DNA from: Rhizobium sp. Leaf306
GTDB taxonomy: Bacteria; Pseudomonadota; Alphaproteobacteria; Rhizobiales; Rhizobiaceae
Direction of reading: 5' to 3'
Assembly: GCF_001423425.1 (NCBI RefSeq)
Contig: NZ_LMNX01000006.1
Span: forward strand, 64,390-128,389
DNA length: 64,000 nucleotides
The translations under genes were made by a program, and so were the position numbers. This document shows, one piece after another, positions 34,684 through 43,607 of the stretch (positions are counted from its first letter, which is position 1; each line of letters starts with the position of its first letter). The notes under the pieces were generated by a model, which saw only the letters and a program-made list of their open reading frames with translations, was not told the DNA's origin and did not search any database.

Positions 34684-35536
34684 TTCACGTGAAACACTTT
34701 TGGTTAACGCTTTCGTAACGGGCTGGCCGATCAAGCACTCGCGTTCGCCGATCATCCACGGTCATTGGCTGGCTAAGTTCGGTATTGCTGGCCGCTACAC
34801 ACGTGAAGCGGTGGCACCTGAGGATTTTCCAGCTTTCATCAGCAAGCTCAAAGACGGATCATCGGGCTATCGCGGCGGCAATGTCACCATTCCCCACAAG
34901 GAAATGGCTTTTGCGCTCGCTGATCGTCCAGATGCGATCGCCGAAGAACTCGGTGCCGCCAACACGCTGTGGATGGAGGACGGTGTTCTTCACGCCTCGA
35001 ACTCCGATGTCTACGGCTTTACCGCCAACCTCGACGAACAGTCGCCCGGTTGGGGAAATGTCGATCGCGCCGTCATTCTCGGTGCCGGCGGTGCCAGCCG
35101 TGCTATCATTCAAGCCGTCAGGGATCAGGGCGTCGGAGAAATCCACGTCGTCAACCGGACCGTGGCGCGTGCGCAAGAACTTGCCGACCGGTTCGGACAA
35201 AACGTGCACGCGCATGCGATGGAAGCACTGGGCGAGGTCATGTCCGGCGCAGGTCTCTTTGTGAATACAACATCGCTCGGCATGGACCGCGCGCCGATAC
35301 CGCAGTTCGACTTCTCGACCATGCTCACGAACGCAGTCGTTACCGATATCGTTTATATCCCGCTGCAAACGGACATTCTGAAACAGGCTGAGGAGCAGGG
35401 CTTCGTGACCGTGGATGGTCTCGGCATGCTTCTGCATCAGGCCGTGCCGGGTTTCGAGAAATGGTTCGGCCTCCGCCCTGTCGTCGATCAGACGCTGCGG
35501 GATCTTGTCATCGCAGATATGGATATTCACGGATGA
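34676..35536 (+). CDS. aroE: Shikimate dehydrogenase
   Basis: NADPH-dependent reduction of 3-dehydroshikimate to shikimate. 286 residues from ATG 34676. Substrate pocket SRSPIIHG, catalytic Lys75 in GNVTIPHKEMA, and the NADP-binding GAGGASRAI. The frame is open upstream into maf, but the 8-bp overlap and protein length fix the start. Codons 4-8 (SRETL region) coincide with a parS site. It overlaps coaE by ATGA. Confidence 0.96.
   Translation: MADSRETLLVNAFVTGWPIKHSRSPIIHGHWLAKFGIAGRYTREAVAPEDFPAFISKLKDGSSGYRGGNVTIPHKEMAFALADRPDAIAEELGAANTLWMEDGVLHASNSDVYGFTANLDEQSPGWGNVDRAVILGAGGASRAIIQAVRDQGVGEIHVVNRTVARAQELADRFGQNVHAHAMEALGEVMSGAGLFVNTTSLGMDRAPIPQFDFSTMLTNAVVTDIVYIPLQTDILKQAEEQGFVTVDGLGMLLHQAVPGFEKWFGLRPVVDQTLRDLVIADMDIHG
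34681..34696. other. parS site in the 5' end of aroE
   Basis: TGATTCACGTGAAACA, 15 of 16, encoding DSRET. It contains a GANTC (GATTC 34682-34686). Nearest parS on the right of oriC, 1.5 kb away. Confidence 0.85.
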
Positions 35537-36141
35537 TCGTTATCGGCCTCACCGGCTCCATCGGCATGGGGAAATCCACCACCGCAGAAATGTTTGCGCA
35601 AGAGGGTATCCCGGTCAACGATGCCGACCAGGTGGTCCACGATCTCTATCACGGTGAAGCGGTCGATCCGATCGCGGAGGCGTTCCCGAATGCGGTCAGA
35701 GACGGTGTCGTCGACCGACAGGAACTGTCGCGCCAGCTTTCGGTAGCACCTGAAAAATTCAAACTGCTGGAATCCATCGTCCACCCGCTGGTGCGCAAAC
35801 GCGAAACGGAATTTCTCGATAAACACAAAAGCGCCGGCGCAGCGCTCGTCGTGCTCGACATTCCCTTGCTGTTCGAGACCGGCGGCGAGAAAAGGGTCGA
35901 TTTTGTCGTCGTCGTCAGCTGCGATCCACAGGTGCAGCGCCAGAGGGTACTTGCGCGGCCCGGCATGACAGAGGAGAAGTTGTCGATGATCTTGGCGCGG
36001 CAGGTTCCGGATGCCGAAAAGCGGGCGCGTGCCGATTTCGTCATCGACACCGGCGCCGGACTGGAGCCAGCCAGATCAAGCGTGCGCGACATCATCGCCA
36101 CTCTAAAAGCCGGCAGCAGGAACGGAAATACCCATGCGTGA
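35533..36141 (+). CDS. coaE: Dephospho-CoA kinase
   Basis: Last step of coenzyme A synthesis. 202 residues from ATG 35533; P-loop GSIGMGKS (8-15), then NDADQVVHDLY and LDIPLLFE. Start overlaps the aroE stop as ATGA. The end overlaps dnaQ by 8 bp, so all of maf-aroE-coaE-dnaQ are coupled. Confidence 0.96.
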   Translation: MIVIGLTGSIGMGKSTTAEMFAQEGIPVNDADQVVHDLYHGEAVDPIAEAFPNAVRDGVVDRQELSRQLSVAPEKFKLLESIVHPLVRKRETEFLDKHKSAGAALVVLDIPLLFETGGEKRVDFVVVVSCDPQVQRQRVLARPGMTEEKLSMILARQVPDAEKRARADFVIDTGAGLEPARSSVRDIIATLKAGSRNGNTHA

Positions 36142-36838
36142 AATCATCTTCGATACCGAAACCACCGGCCTTGAATCCAAGGCCGACCGGATTATCGAAA
36201 TCGGCGGCATAGAGCTCATCAACAACTTCCCGACGGGGAGAACGTTGCACCTCTATATCAACCCGGGCGATCGCAAGGTTCATCCGGATGCGCTGGCCGT
36301 CCATGGCATTACCGATGAGTCGCTGAAAGACAAGCCGCCCTTCGCCCAGGTGGCGCAACAGATCATCGACTTCTTCGATGGCGCCCGGTGGATCGCCCAC
36401 AATGCCAATTTCGATATCGGCTTTATCAATGCCGAATTTGAACGCATAGGCCTGCCGCCGGTCCCACCGGAAAACGTGGTCGATACGCTTTCGATGGCCC
36501 GCCGAAAGCATCCGATGGGTCCTAACTCCCTCGACGCACTGTGCCGTCGCTACGGCATCGACAATGGCCATCGCACCAAGCACGGCGCGCTGCTCGACTC
36601 CGAACTCCTGGCGGAAGTGTATATCGAGATGACCGGCGGCCGGCAGGCGGCTCTCGGTCTGGTCGGTGCTGATCAGCCGAGAAACGTCATCGAGATCGAT
36701 GATGTGGTGGTAACCGCGATCGCCGCACGGCCACGCCCTTTGCCACCGCGTATCAGCGAAGACGACATCGCCGCCCATGCCGCGATGGTGATTGGACTGA
36801 AGGATAAGGCCGTCTGGCTGAAATATGCAGCCGACTGA
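36134..36838 (+). CDS. dnaQ: DNA polymerase III epsilon subunit
   Basis: Proofreading 3'-5' exonuclease of the replicase. 234 residues with the DEDDh set: FDTETTGLE (Asp7, Glu9), HNANFD (Asp94) and HGALLDSELL (His150, Asp155). The C-terminal tail is the polymerase-binding part. A strong terminator follows. Confidence 0.96.
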   Translation: MREIIFDTETTGLESKADRIIEIGGIELINNFPTGRTLHLYINPGDRKVHPDALAVHGITDESLKDKPPFAQVAQQIIDFFDGARWIAHNANFDIGFINAEFERIGLPPVPPENVVDTLSMARRKHPMGPNSLDALCRRYGIDNGHRTKHGALLDSELLAEVYIEMTGGRQAALGLVGADQPRNVIEIDDVVVTAIAARPRPLPPRISEDDIAAHAAMVIGLKDKAVWLKYAAD

Positions 36839-36861
36839 TTTCTGCTGAAGTCCAAACATGA

Positions 36862-36889
36862 AAAAAGCCCGGCTGTGACCGGGCTTTTT
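36862..36889. terminator. Bidirectional rho-independent terminator (dnaQ / secB)
   Basis: AAAAAGCCCGG - CTGTGA - CCGGGCTTTTT: an 11-bp stem with A- and T-runs on each side, between convergent dnaQ and secB. Confidence 0.93.
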
Positions 36890-36909
36890 ATATTCTATCC
36901 GTTGCTCGC

Positions 36910-37386
36910 TCAGCTGTTGAGCGGCTGAACCTGCGACTTGGTCTGTTCTTCGGCCATACGCTGCGAGAACATCTGACCGAAATCGATCGGATCGATCATC
37001 AGCGGCGGGAAGCCACCGTTGCGAGTCACGTCGGAAATGATCTGGCGTGCGAACGGGAAGAGAAGACGCGGGCATTCGATAAACAGAAGCGGCAGCATGT
37101 GCTCCTGCGGGAAACCGGTGATGCGGAAAACGCCGCCGTATACCAGCTCAGCCGCAAACACGATCTTGTCGTCTTCGCGGGCTTCGGCACTGAGCGATAG
37201 AACGACGTCGAAGTCGTTTTCCGAAAGCGGATTGGCGTTGACGTTGACGCTGATATTGATCGCTGGAGCCTTGTCGCGCGACTGCAGCGAGCGTGGCGCG
37301 CCGGGATTTTCGAACGAAAGATCCTTGGTGTACTGCGCCAGAATATTGAGCGAGGGGGCGGAAGCCTGTTCGTTATCGTCTGCCAT
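36910..37386 (-). CDS. secB: Protein-export chaperone SecB
   Basis: Cytosolic tetrameric chaperone that keeps preproteins unfolded for SecA. 158 residues; conserved PSLNILAQYTKDLSFENP, INISVNVNANPL and the C-terminal SMC-like region PLMIDPIDFGQMF. ATG 37386 is preceded on the minus strand by GAGGAATTTTT. Confidence 0.96.
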   Translation of the reverse strand: MADDNEQASAPSLNILAQYTKDLSFENPGAPRSLQSRDKAPAINISVNVNANPLSENDFDVVLSLSAEAREDDKIVFAAELVYGGVFRITGFPQEHMLPLLFIECPRLLFPFARQIISDVTRNGGFPPLMIDPIDFGQMFSQRMAEEQTKSQVQPLNS

Positions 37387-37478
37387 AAAAATTCCTCAAG
37401 GCTGGAAAGGGTGGCTGAAAAGCGTTGGGGGCACTTAACATTTCGCTCCGGGGCTTACAACCCTGCGAGATCTTAGCC

Positions 37479-38024
37479 TTAAGGTTCGATCCGCTTATCC
37501 TTGTCCGCCCAAGGCGAGGACGGGTTCGGTTCGCGGCGATAATCGTCGTCATCGAGATCGACCACCGGGCCGGATCCAACCGGATGAACAGGCGCAGGAC
37601 CGGGGCCAGGGCCGGGACCGGCGCGAAAACCGCCCGGGCTTCTGCGATCGCCCGAATTCACGACGACCACGCGGCTGCCGATGGCCGACCAGATCAGCTT
37701 GCGGATAAAGGGCACAAGCAGCGCGAGACCAACGATGTCGGTCAGAAACCCCGGCAGCATCAGCAGGATGCCAGCCACCACGACCATCGCTCCGCTCACC
37801 AGTTCGGCTGCAGGCATCCGACCTTCGCGCCCTTCTGTCGAAAGCCGCCGCAGCATAGTCATCCCCTGGCCGCGGATCATCAATGCGCCCAGGAGGCCCG
37901 TTCCGAGGACGAGGCCAAGCGTTCCCCAAAGTCCGATCGCTCTTCCGACCAAAACAAAACCAGCGATTTCGGCCAGCGGCCAAGCCAGGAGAACAACCGG
38001 AAGGAATGGTAAGCGCATAATCAT
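37479..38024 (-). CDS. fxsA: FxsA family membrane protein
   Basis: 181 residues, with three or four hydrophobic segments in the first 110 residues (LPFLPVVLLAWPLAEIAGFVLV, LGLVLGTGLLGALMI, VVAGILLMLPGFLTDIVGLALLV). The Pro/Gly-rich and charged tail ends in KDKRIEP. E. coli FxsA suppresses F exclusion of phage T7; the normal role is unknown. A second ATG at 38018 may be the true start. Same strand as secB, 92 bp upstream of it. Confidence 0.88.
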   Translation of the reverse strand: MIMRLPFLPVVLLAWPLAEIAGFVLVGRAIGLWGTLGLVLGTGLLGALMIRGQGMTMLRRLSTEGREGRMPAAELVSGAMVVVAGILLMLPGFLTDIVGLALLVPFIRKLIWSAIGSRVVVVNSGDRRSPGGFRAGPGPGPGPAPVHPVGSGPVVDLDDDDYRREPNPSSPWADKDKRIEP

Positions 38025-38141
38025 TGCCTGTATCTAATTGGCGGATATGGGTTCATCTCACGCCGTTGCTATTTGAAGATGGGCGGTAGGAGACTATATG
38101 AAAAGCTGCATAGAACTTTTAAACGACAATTGCGGGATAAA

Positions 38142-38840
38142 ATGGGCTCGAACGACTTGATAACACTGTTTTTCCTCGTCGCAGCAGTGCTGATATTCCT
38201 GCAATTGCGCAGCGTCCTCGGCCGGCGCACGGGACATGAGAAGCCGCCGACTGAGACAGTCAGCCCTCGCGATGTTGCCCGCGGTCCCGTCGAGGACGAT
38301 AGCAAGGTAGTGACGCTTCCTCGCCGCGACAATGTCGATGAGGAACAACGCAATGCCGATATCGATGCCGTCGCAAAGCCTGATACGCCGCTCAACGCAT
38401 CGCTTCGTGCCCTCGTGAAGGAAGATCCGTCGTTCCGCCCGAAGGAATTCCTCAACGGCGTGCGGATGGCGTACGAAATGATCGTCATGGCTTTTGCCGA
38501 TGGTGATCGGAAGACCTTGAAGGGGCTTCTCTCCAATGAGGTCTATGACGGCTTCGAAGCGGCGATCGCCGAGCGCGAGGCCAAGGGCGAGGTGATCAAG
38601 TCCACCTTTGTCGGCATCGACAAATGCGACATGACACAGGTTTCGATCAAGGACGGCGAATCTCAGGTTACCGTCCGCATTGTCAGCCAGTTGATCTCCG
38701 CAACCTTCGACAAGGCCGGCACGCTGATCGACGGCGATCAGGAAACCGTAGCCGACGTCATCGACATCTGGACCTTTGCCCGCGACATCGGCTCCCGCGA
38801 CCCGAACTGGAAGCTGGTCGCCACCGAATCCGAACAATGA
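38142..38840 (+). CDS. Tim44/TimA family protein
   Basis: 232 residues. One N-terminal transmembrane segment (DLITLFFLVAAVLIFLQL, about 4-21), a charged linker, then a Tim44-like C-terminal domain (MIVMAFADGDRKTLKGLLSNEVYDGF, TFVGIDKCDMTQV, VADVIDIWTFARDI). Tim44 recruits mitochondrial Hsp70; bacterial TimA is a membrane-anchored adaptor of unclear role. ATG 38142 follows GCGGGATAAA. Possible -10 CTATAT at 38094-38099. It overlaps mltA as ATGA. Confidence 0.88.
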   Translation: MGSNDLITLFFLVAAVLIFLQLRSVLGRRTGHEKPPTETVSPRDVARGPVEDDSKVVTLPRRDNVDEEQRNADIDAVAKPDTPLNASLRALVKEDPSFRPKEFLNGVRMAYEMIVMAFADGDRKTLKGLLSNEVYDGFEAAIAEREAKGEVIKSTFVGIDKCDMTQVSIKDGESQVTVRIVSQLISATFDKAGTLIDGDQETVADVIDIWTFARDIGSRDPNWKLVATESEQ

Positions 38841-39973
38841 TTTCCGCGTCTCCGACCCTCTCTGACTTCCGCCTCGAGAGGGTCGACTTCGCGGATCTCC
38901 CCGGTTGGGCTGCCGACGATCCGAGCCCGCTGTATGAGGCGATGCATGCTTGCGCGGCCCATATCCGCAACGTTAAGCCCTATCGCAAGGGTTCTCTCGG
39001 CCTGGAGGCCATGGAACTGGCGGACCTCTTCGAGCAGGCCGCACCATTTGCCGATGCCTCTGCAGCTCGCACCTTCTTCGAACAACGCTGCACACCCTTC
39101 CGGATCCTGAAGCACAATGACGAACAAGGATTCGTCACCGCCTTCTACGAACCGGAAGTCGACGTCTCCGATGTGAGCGAAGGTCTTTTCACCCATCCCT
39201 TCTATTTCCGGCCTGACGATCTCGTCGATCTCGACGACAGCAATCGCCCTGCGGATCTCGACTCCGGCTACATGTTCGGCCGTCAGACGCCGGATGGTAT
39301 CGTCGCTTATCCGGATCGCGGTGAAATCGATCGCGGCTGTCTCAACGGCCGGGGGCTGGAGATAGCCTTTGCACGGTCGCGGATCGACGTCTTCTTTGCC
39401 CATGTTCAGGGCGCAGCTCGGCTGGTCTACCCCGATGGCCGCGTCCGTCGCATCACCTACGCGGCAAAGGCAGGCCATCCGTTTTCGCCGATCGGCAAGC
39501 TTCTGATCGATCGTGGCGAAATCGCTCGCGAAGACATTTCCATGCAGAGCATTCGGGCGTGGCTCGCCGAAGCTCTGGTGTTGAATCCGGCTAAGGTTGA
39601 TGAAGTCTTATGGCACAACAAGTCCTACATCTTCTTCCGTGAGGCCGATGTCAGCGACCCTGACCTCGGTCCTATCGCTGCCGCCAAGGTGCCGCTGATC
39701 GCGGGACGCTCGCTCGCCGTGGATCGCTCCATTCACACATTCGGCTACCCCTTTTTCATCCGTGCGGAACGGCTGACACATCTCGACGACGGCAAGCCGT
39801 TCGCGCGGCTGATGCTGGCGCTCGATACGGGTTCAGCCATTATTGGGCCTGCAAGGGGCGATATCTTCACCGGTTCCGGCTATCACGCAGGCGAGCTTGC
39901 CGGCACGGTGCGAAACGATGCGGATTTCTATATCCTCGTTCCAAACGCGGCCGCCGGCCGTTATGCCGGGTAG
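38837..39973 (+). CDS. mltA: Murein transglycosylase A (MltA family)
   Basis: Lytic transglycosylase that cleaves peptidoglycan to 1,6-anhydro-muropeptides. 378 residues from ATG 38837, coupled to the TimA gene by ATGA. The MltA barrel (GFVTAFYEPEVDVS), AYPDRGEIDRG, EIAFARSRIDVFFAHVQGAARLVYPDG and the 3D domain ending (LALDTGSAIIGPARGDIF) with the catalytic Asp are visible. Oddly, no signal peptide or lipobox precedes the domain. The frame is open upstream inside the TimA gene, but that part is not a signal sequence either. Confidence 0.92.
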   Translation: MISASPTLSDFRLERVDFADLPGWAADDPSPLYEAMHACAAHIRNVKPYRKGSLGLEAMELADLFEQAAPFADASAARTFFEQRCTPFRILKHNDEQGFVTAFYEPEVDVSDVSEGLFTHPFYFRPDDLVDLDDSNRPADLDSGYMFGRQTPDGIVAYPDRGEIDRGCLNGRGLEIAFARSRIDVFFAHVQGAARLVYPDGRVRRITYAAKAGHPFSPIGKLLIDRGEIAREDISMQSIRAWLAEALVLNPAKVDEVLWHNKSYIFFREADVSDPDLGPIAAAKVPLIAGRSLAVDRSIHTFGYPFFIRAERLTHLDDGKPFARLMLALDTGSAIIGPARGDIFTGSGYHAGELAGTVRNDADFYILVPNAAAGRYAG

Positions 39974-39983
39974 GATATGGCGC

Positions 39984-40565
39984 ATGAAGGATCGAAAACT
40001 CAGTTCAGATGAACGCATCCTTTGGGGCAAGGTGGCGAAATCCGCCCGTGCTCTGCCTGGGCGCATGAAAGAGATCGCTGCCTTCGAAGAGGAAATGGCG
40101 GCACGACTGGCGGCAGAGGATGAAGTCTCCAAGCCCCCGGTACCGCCAACCCAGCGTGTCAGCGATGCCTTCGCGGCAGTCGCGCCGAAGGTAAAAAAGC
40201 CTGCCGGCATTCATCATCCGCTGGAAAAACCCACCCGGAAGAAGCTCGCCAAGGGTCGCCTTGCGATCGATGCGCGGCTCGATCTGCATGGTCTCTACCA
40301 GGACGCCGCCCACGACCTGCTGCTCGATTTTCTCTACAGTGCCCATGATCGCGGTCTGCGCCATGTTCTTGTTATTACGGGCAAGGGCCGCTCTGTAGGC
40401 GGCGAAGGGGTCCTACGCCGTGCAGTTCCACTTTGGTTCTCCAAGGCCGAATTTCGTTTCCTGATCTCGTCCTACGAATGGGCAGCCCAAAACCATGGTG
40501 GCGAGGGCGCCATGTACGTGCGGCTTTCGAAGAGCCGTGCGGATTATAGGGGATCGGTCCTGTGA
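39984..40565 (+). CDS. Smr/MutS2-C domain protein
   Basis: 193 residues. A basic N-terminal region, then a Smr domain with RLDLHGLYQDAAHDLLLDFL and VLVITGKGRSVGGEGVLRRAVPLW (LDxHG and TGKG motifs). Smr domains are nicking or RNA endonucleases in other contexts; the role of this stand-alone form is not known. ATG 39984 has AGGA eight bases upstream; an ATG at 39963 is possible. It overlaps the next gene as GTGA. Confidence 0.88.
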   Translation: MKDRKLSSDERILWGKVAKSARALPGRMKEIAAFEEEMAARLAAEDEVSKPPVPPTQRVSDAFAAVAPKVKKPAGIHHPLEKPTRKKLAKGRLAIDARLDLHGLYQDAAHDLLLDFLYSAHDRGLRHVLVITGKGRSVGGEGVLRRAVPLWFSKAEFRFLISSYEWAAQNHGGEGAMYVRLSKSRADYRGSVL

Positions 40566-40915
40566 CGCCCTTTGGTGAAGCCCTTCGACAGCTGCGCGCC
40601 AAAAAGGGAGTTACCCAGAGGCAACTGGCAGAGGCGATCGGGGTTACGCCTGCCTATCTGTCGGCCTTGGAACATGGCAAACGGGGCCGGCCCACATTTG
40701 AGTTGCTCCAGCGTATCACCGGCTATTTCAACATCATCTGGGATGAAGCGGAAGAATTGTTTCAGGTCGCAGAAGCCTCGCGCCCGAAAGTGGTCCTCGA
40801 CACGACAGGCCTGGCGCCTGCATACACCGCATTTGCCAACGCCTTGGCGGCACGGATTCGCTCTTTGCCGCCGGACGTGCTAGAGGAAATGCGAAGACTT
40901 CTGCAAAAGGCTTGA
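40562..40915 (+). CDS. XRE-type helix-turn-helix regulator
   Basis: 117 residues. N-terminal Cro/CI HTH (FGEALRQLRAKKGVTQRQLA, then GVTPAYLSALEHGKRGRP, about residues 4-45). The C-terminal half, with EEMRRLLQKA at the end, has no recognised domain. GTG 40562 overlaps the Smr stop. Always between smr and gyrB in related genomes as far as I recall. Target unknown; gyrB or its own operon are guesses. Confidence 0.85.
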   Translation: MTPFGEALRQLRAKKGVTQRQLAEAIGVTPAYLSALEHGKRGRPTFELLQRITGYFNIIWDEAEELFQVAEASRPKVVLDTTGLAPAYTAFANALAARIRSLPPDVLEEMRRLLQKA

Positions 40916-41061
40916 ATTGCCCTGGAAATCTCTGCGCATCCACGCCTTTCCAGGCATTTTGCGAGGCACCAACCTTTAGAAACCGCCCTGAATTCCCTAT
41001 ATTCAAGGCGGAGACTCCGGTGATTCGCTCGCCGGTATTTTAACCAACTGGAAGAGACTGA

Positions 41062-43497
41062 ATGACCGACACACCCGTCAGCGATCACGGCGCGAGTGCC
41101 GAATACGGTGCCGATTCCATCAAGGTTCTAAAGGGCCTGGATGCGGTGCGAAAGCGCCCAGGCATGTATATCGGCGACACAGACGACGGCTCGGGTCTGC
41201 ATCACATGGTCTACGAGGTCGTCGACAACGCGATCGACGAAGCCTTGGCCGGCCATGCAGATATCGTCACGGTCACGCTCAATGCGGATGGCTCGGTCAG
41301 CGTCACCGACAACGGTCGCGGCATTCCGACGGATATCCACACCGGCGAAGGCGTCTCGGCAGCTGAGGTCATTATGACCCAGCTCCACGCCGGCGGTAAG
41401 TTCGACCAGAATTCCTACAAGGTCTCGGGCGGCCTGCACGGCGTTGGCGTCTCGGTCGTCAATGCGCTTTCGGTCTGGCTCAAGCTGAAGATCCGTCGCT
41501 CAGGCAAGGTTCACGAGATCTCGTTCACGCACGGCGTCGCCGATGCGCCGCTGAAGGTCATCGGGGATTATGAAGGTCGCTCCGGCACGGAAGTTACCTT
41601 CCTCGCCAGCACCGAAACCTTCACTATGACCGAGTTCGATTACGGCACACTCGAGCACCGCCTTCGCGAACTCGCCTTCCTCAACTCCGGCGTTCGAATC
41701 CGGCTCACGGATCGGCGCAAGCCCGACGTGAAGGAAGAGGAAATGCTGTATGACGGCGGCCTCGAGGCTTTCGTCAAATATCTTGATCGTTCCAAGAAGC
41801 CGCTCGTCGAAAAGCCTGTCGCCATCAAGGGCGAGAAGGATGGCATGACGGTTGAAGTCGCGATGTGGTGGAATGACAGCTACCACGAGAACGTTCTCTG
41901 CTTCACCAACAACATTCCGCAGCGCGATGGCGGAACGCATATGGCAGGCTTCCGTGGTGCGCTGACTCGCCAGATCACATCCTATGCGGATTCGTCCGGC
42001 ATCATGAAAAAGGAAAAGGTTTCGCTCACCGGTGACGACTGCCGAGAAGGCCTGACCGCAGTTCTTTCGGTAAAGGTGCCGGATCCGAAGTTCTCGTCGC
42101 AGACCAAGGACAAACTCGTGTCCTCGGAAGTTCGCCCGGTTGTCGAAAGCCTCGTCAACGAAGCGCTGAGCTCCTGGCTTGAAGAGCATCCGGCAGAAGC
42201 GAAGATCCTGGTCGGCAAGGTAGTGGAAGCTGCCGTTGCCCGCGAAGCGGCCCGCAAGGCTCGTGAACTCACCCGCCGCAAGGGCGTGCTCGATATCGCC
42301 TCGCTTCCCGGCAAGCTCGCCGATTGCTCCGAACGTGATCCGGCCAAGTCCGAAGTCTTCCTCGTCGAGGGTGACTCCGCCGGCGGTTCCGCCAAGCAGG
42401 GCCGTTCGCGTGATACCCAGGCTATCCTACCGCTCCGCGGCAAGATCCTGAACGTCGAGCGCGCCCGTTTCGACAAGATGCTGTCCAGCCAGGAAATCGG
42501 CACGCTGATTACCGCTCTGGGCACATCGATCGGCAAGGATGAGTTCAACGCTGACAAGCTGCGCTATCACAAGATCATCATCATGACGGACGCCGACGTC
42601 GACGGCGCCCATATCAGAACCCTGTTGCTGACCTTCTTCTTCCGTCAGATGCCGGAACTGATCGAGCGTGGCCACATCTACATTGCCCAGCCGCCGCTTT
42701 ATAAGGTGACGCGCGGCAAGTCGATCCAGTACCTGAAGAACGAGCAGGCTCTGGAAGAGTATCTGATCGGCATGGGGCTGGAAGATACGACCCTGACCCT
42801 CGGCTCCGGTGAAGTCCGTGCCGGCCAGGATATGCGCGAAGTCATCCAGGATGCATTGCGCATCCGCTCGATCATCGAGGGACTGCATTCTCGCTACAAC
42901 CGCTCGATCATCGAGCAGGCAGCCATTGCCGGCGCGCTTCATCCAGATCTGACGGACAATCCCGAACGGGCCCAGCAGACGGCTAACGAAGTCGCCAAGC
43001 GTCTCGATATGATCGCTGAGGAAACGGAGCGTGGCTGGTCGGGTCACGTCACCGACGAAGGCGGTATGCGCTTCGAGCGGATGGTTCGTGGCGTCAAGGA
43101 AGTCGCCGTGATCGATGTGGCCCTGATCGGCTCTGCCGATGCCCGCCATATCGACCAGATGTCGTCGCGTCTGCAGGAGATCTACAGCACGTCGCCAGTC
43201 CTCGCTCGCAAGGATAGCGAGCAGGATATTTCAGGTCCACGCGCCCTTCTCGACGCGATCTTTGCGGCGGGACGCAAGGGCCTGTCCATGCAGCGCTATA
43301 AGGGGCTTGGTGAAATGAATGCCGAGCAGCTGTGGGAAACAACGCTTGATCCCAACGTTCGCTCGCTGCTTCAGGTCAAGATTCCCGATGCGACGGATGC
43401 AGACGGTTTGTTCTCGCGTCTGATGGGCGACGAGGTTGAGCCCCGGCGCGAGTTCATTCAAGAGAACGCGCTGAACGTCGCCAACCTCGATATCTAG
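41062..43497 (+). CDS. gyrB: DNA gyrase subunit B
   Basis: ATPase subunit of gyrase. 811 residues. GHKL ATPase motif EVVDNAIDEA (52-61), transducer region, Toprim EGDSAGGSAKQGR (Glu436) with DADVDGAHIR, and QRYKGLGEMN in the C-terminal part. A possible -10 CTATAT at 40997-41002 precedes it. A strong terminator and a double parS follow. Confidence 0.98.
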   Translation: MTDTPVSDHGASAEYGADSIKVLKGLDAVRKRPGMYIGDTDDGSGLHHMVYEVVDNAIDEALAGHADIVTVTLNADGSVSVTDNGRGIPTDIHTGEGVSAAEVIMTQLHAGGKFDQNSYKVSGGLHGVGVSVVNALSVWLKLKIRRSGKVHEISFTHGVADAPLKVIGDYEGRSGTEVTFLASTETFTMTEFDYGTLEHRLRELAFLNSGVRIRLTDRRKPDVKEEEMLYDGGLEAFVKYLDRSKKPLVEKPVAIKGEKDGMTVEVAMWWNDSYHENVLCFTNNIPQRDGGTHMAGFRGALTRQITSYADSSGIMKKEKVSLTGDDCREGLTAVLSVKVPDPKFSSQTKDKLVSSEVRPVVESLVNEALSSWLEEHPAEAKILVGKVVEAAVAREAARKARELTRRKGVLDIASLPGKLADCSERDPAKSEVFLVEGDSAGGSAKQGRSRDTQAILPLRGKILNVERARFDKMLSSQEIGTLITALGTSIGKDEFNADKLRYHKIIIMTDADVDGAHIRTLLLTFFFRQMPELIERGHIYIAQPPLYKVTRGKSIQYLKNEQALEEYLIGMGLEDTTLTLGSGEVRAGQDMREVIQDALRIRSIIEGLHSRYNRSIIEQAAIAGALHPDLTDNPERAQQTANEVAKRLDMIAEETERGWSGHVTDEGGMRFERMVRGVKEVAVIDVALIGSADARHIDQMSSRLQEIYSTSPVLARKDSEQDISGPRALLDAIFAAGRKGLSMQRYKGLGEMNAEQLWETTLDPNVRSLLQVKIPDATDADGLFSRLMGDEVEPRREFIQENALNVANLDI

Positions 43498-43513
43498 CAA
43501 TCTTTCGTCGTGC

Positions 43514-43543
43514 AAAAACGGCGGCCTCTCGGCCGCCGTTTTT
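43514..43543 (+). terminator. Rho-independent terminator of gyrB
   Basis: AAAAACGGCGGCC - TCTC - GGCCGCCGTTTTT: 13-bp perfect stem with a T-run, 17 bp after the stop codon. Confidence 0.95.
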
Positions 43544-43561
43544 GTTTGTCCATTAGAAATC

Positions 43562-43577
43562 TGTTTCACGTGAATCT
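43562..43577. other. parS site (left arm of inverted pair)
   Basis: TGTTTCACGTGAATCT, 14 of 16, with GANTC (GAATC 43572-43576). Confidence 0.8.
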
Positions 43578-43591
43578 TACCTGTGGATGGA

Positions 43592-43607
43592 GGATTCACG
43601 TGAAACA
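43592..43607. other. parS site (right arm of inverted pair)
   Basis: GGATTCACGTGAAACA, 14 of 16, with GANTC (GATTC 43593-43597). Confidence 0.8.

Larger units (their letters stand above)
43562..43607. repeat. Perfect 15-bp inverted repeat made of two parS sites
   Basis: TGTTTCACGTGAATC (43562-43576) and GATTCACGTGAAACA (43593-43607) are exact reverse complements with 16 bp between. The right arm ends at the nitroreductase stop codon. Confidence 0.9.
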
